This document shows positions 5,152-5,597 of a stretch of DNA of 5,597 bases, piece by piece. Source of the stretch: Firmicutes bacterium CAG:95. Its GTDB lineage: Bacteria; Bacillota; Clostridia; Lachnospirales; Lachnospiraceae. Numbering within the stretch: position 1 is the stretch's first letter; every line of letters starts with the position of its first letter. The notes below the pieces were generated by a model. It did not search any database and had not been told where the DNA came from. It saw only the letters and a program-made list of their open reading frames with translations. The position numbers and the translations under genes are program-made. The stretch spans positions 14,727 to 20,323 of the forward strand of contig FR902902.1 of NCBI GenBank assembly GCA_000438155.1, given 5' to 3'.

Positions 5152-5402
5152 GCTATGAAAAGGTCGTTACAGAGTATTTTGCAGAATAAGCTATGAAAGG
5201 GTCGTTACAGAGTATTTTGTAGAATAAACTATGAAAGGGTTATTACAGAGTATTTTGTAGAATAAGCTATGAAAGAGCGTTATAGAGTATTTTGTAGAAT
5301 AAGCTATGACAGGATCGTTACAGAGTATTTTGTAGAATATACTATGAAAGGGTTATTACAAAGTGTTTGCAGAATAATTATAAATGGGGTTATTGCGGAG
5401 GG
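5114..5402 (+). repeat. Tandem array of ~38-bp units starting within the 3' end of the preceding gene
   Basis: Six units start at 5152, 5190, 5228, 5266, 5303 and 5341 (lengths 38, 38, 38, 37, 38, 37), each running from (g/a)ctatgaaag to gtagaataa, with a decayed seventh at about 5378-5402. The last 38 bases of the gene (5114-5151) align without gaps to unit 2 at 27 of 38 positions, including the shared taa end. Read in the gene's phase, the gene ends IERIITEHFIE-stop; units 1, 2 and 3 read YEKVVTEYFAE-stop, YERVVTEYFVE-stop and YERVITEYFVE-stop, and unit 5 reads YDRIVTEYFVE and has lost its stop. Units 4 and 6 carry a one-base deletion. No terminator was seen in the array. Confidence 0.92.
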
Positions 5403-5535
5403 ATGTCATTTCTGTATCATTTCATTTTTCCATATCATTTTCAGATAGGGACAAGTAATTGGATATAAACAAGGTAATTGTGAGAAATATATCCCAAAAT
5501 AATTAGCAGTCAGGGAGAGGAGATAGGAGTTGATA

Positions 5536-5597
5536 GTGAAATTGGACATAATGGAGCTTCAAGAAGTGAAAATGTCCAAAAATAAGCCATGTCGGAG
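5536..5597 (+). CDS. Possible start of a further gene, cut by the window edge
   Basis: A GTG at 5536 opens a frame that stays open for 20 codons to the window end (MKLDIMELQEVKMSKNKPCR). TAGGAG (5524-5529) lies 6 nt upstream, a strong Shine-Dalgarno at good spacing, within a purine-rich run from 5514. A TTG at 5530 and an ATG at 5551 are in the same frame but are worse placed. The visible residues are polar and show no recognisable domain, so no function is offered. Confidence 0.4.
   Translation, partial: MKLDIMELQEVKMSKNKPCR

Noticed and set aside
5155..5340. Mini-frames ATG-AAA-GGG... (about ten codons) in each 38-bp unit, as possible leader peptides
   Set aside because: No ribosome binding sites precede them, and the protein-level conservation is in a different phase, the one that matches the C-terminus of the upstream gene.
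5152..5377. CRISPR array
   Set aside because: The ~38-bp units are contiguous with no unique spacers, so this is a plain tandem repeat.

Overview
The window looks like chromosomal DNA of a low-GC Gram-positive anaerobe, most likely a Lachnospiraceae-type Clostridia. Three things point there: strong purine-rich Shine-Dalgarno sites with some GTG starts, a stand-alone RsmH-like methyltransferase of the 'HSGED' type, and a two-gene PadR regulator/HAAS-domain membrane protein module. This placement is inference from protein families and style; no search was run.

Left part (1-1266): the 3' majority of an rsmH-family 16S rRNA methyltransferase gene whose 5' end probably lies outside the window. 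Its catalytic domain is interrupted by an acidic, Asn-rich insert built from eleven 12-bp/4-residue repeats. A rho-independent terminator follows.

Middle (1267-3481): an upstream region with degenerate direct repeats, a near-consensus promoter and a 10-bp inverted repeat overlapping it drives padR and an abutting membrane-protein gene, which very probably form one operon. A convergent GNAT acetyltransferase gene lies on the minus strand, and an inverted repeat sits between the two 3' ends.

Right part (3482-5597): almost 900 bp of AT-rich DNA without a convincing gene, but rich in small repeats: a 15-bp tandem duplication, five 12-bp tandem units, several hairpins, and a GC-richer segment bounded by GGTCAAAA inverted repeats that may be an interspersed element. 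Then comes an AT-rich gene for a 259-residue protein with a coiled-coil-like N-terminus and a candidate PD-(D/E)XK nuclease fold. Its stop codon leads directly into a tandem array of ~38-bp units. The last 38 bp of the gene are themselves a diverged unit, so the array looks like repeated duplication of the gene's own 3' end. A possible gene start with a good ribosome binding site lies at the right edge.

The most unusual observations are the gene-tail tandem array, the repeat-built insert inside the rRNA methyltransferase, and the bounded intergenic element. No complete multi-gene defence or metabolic system is visible.
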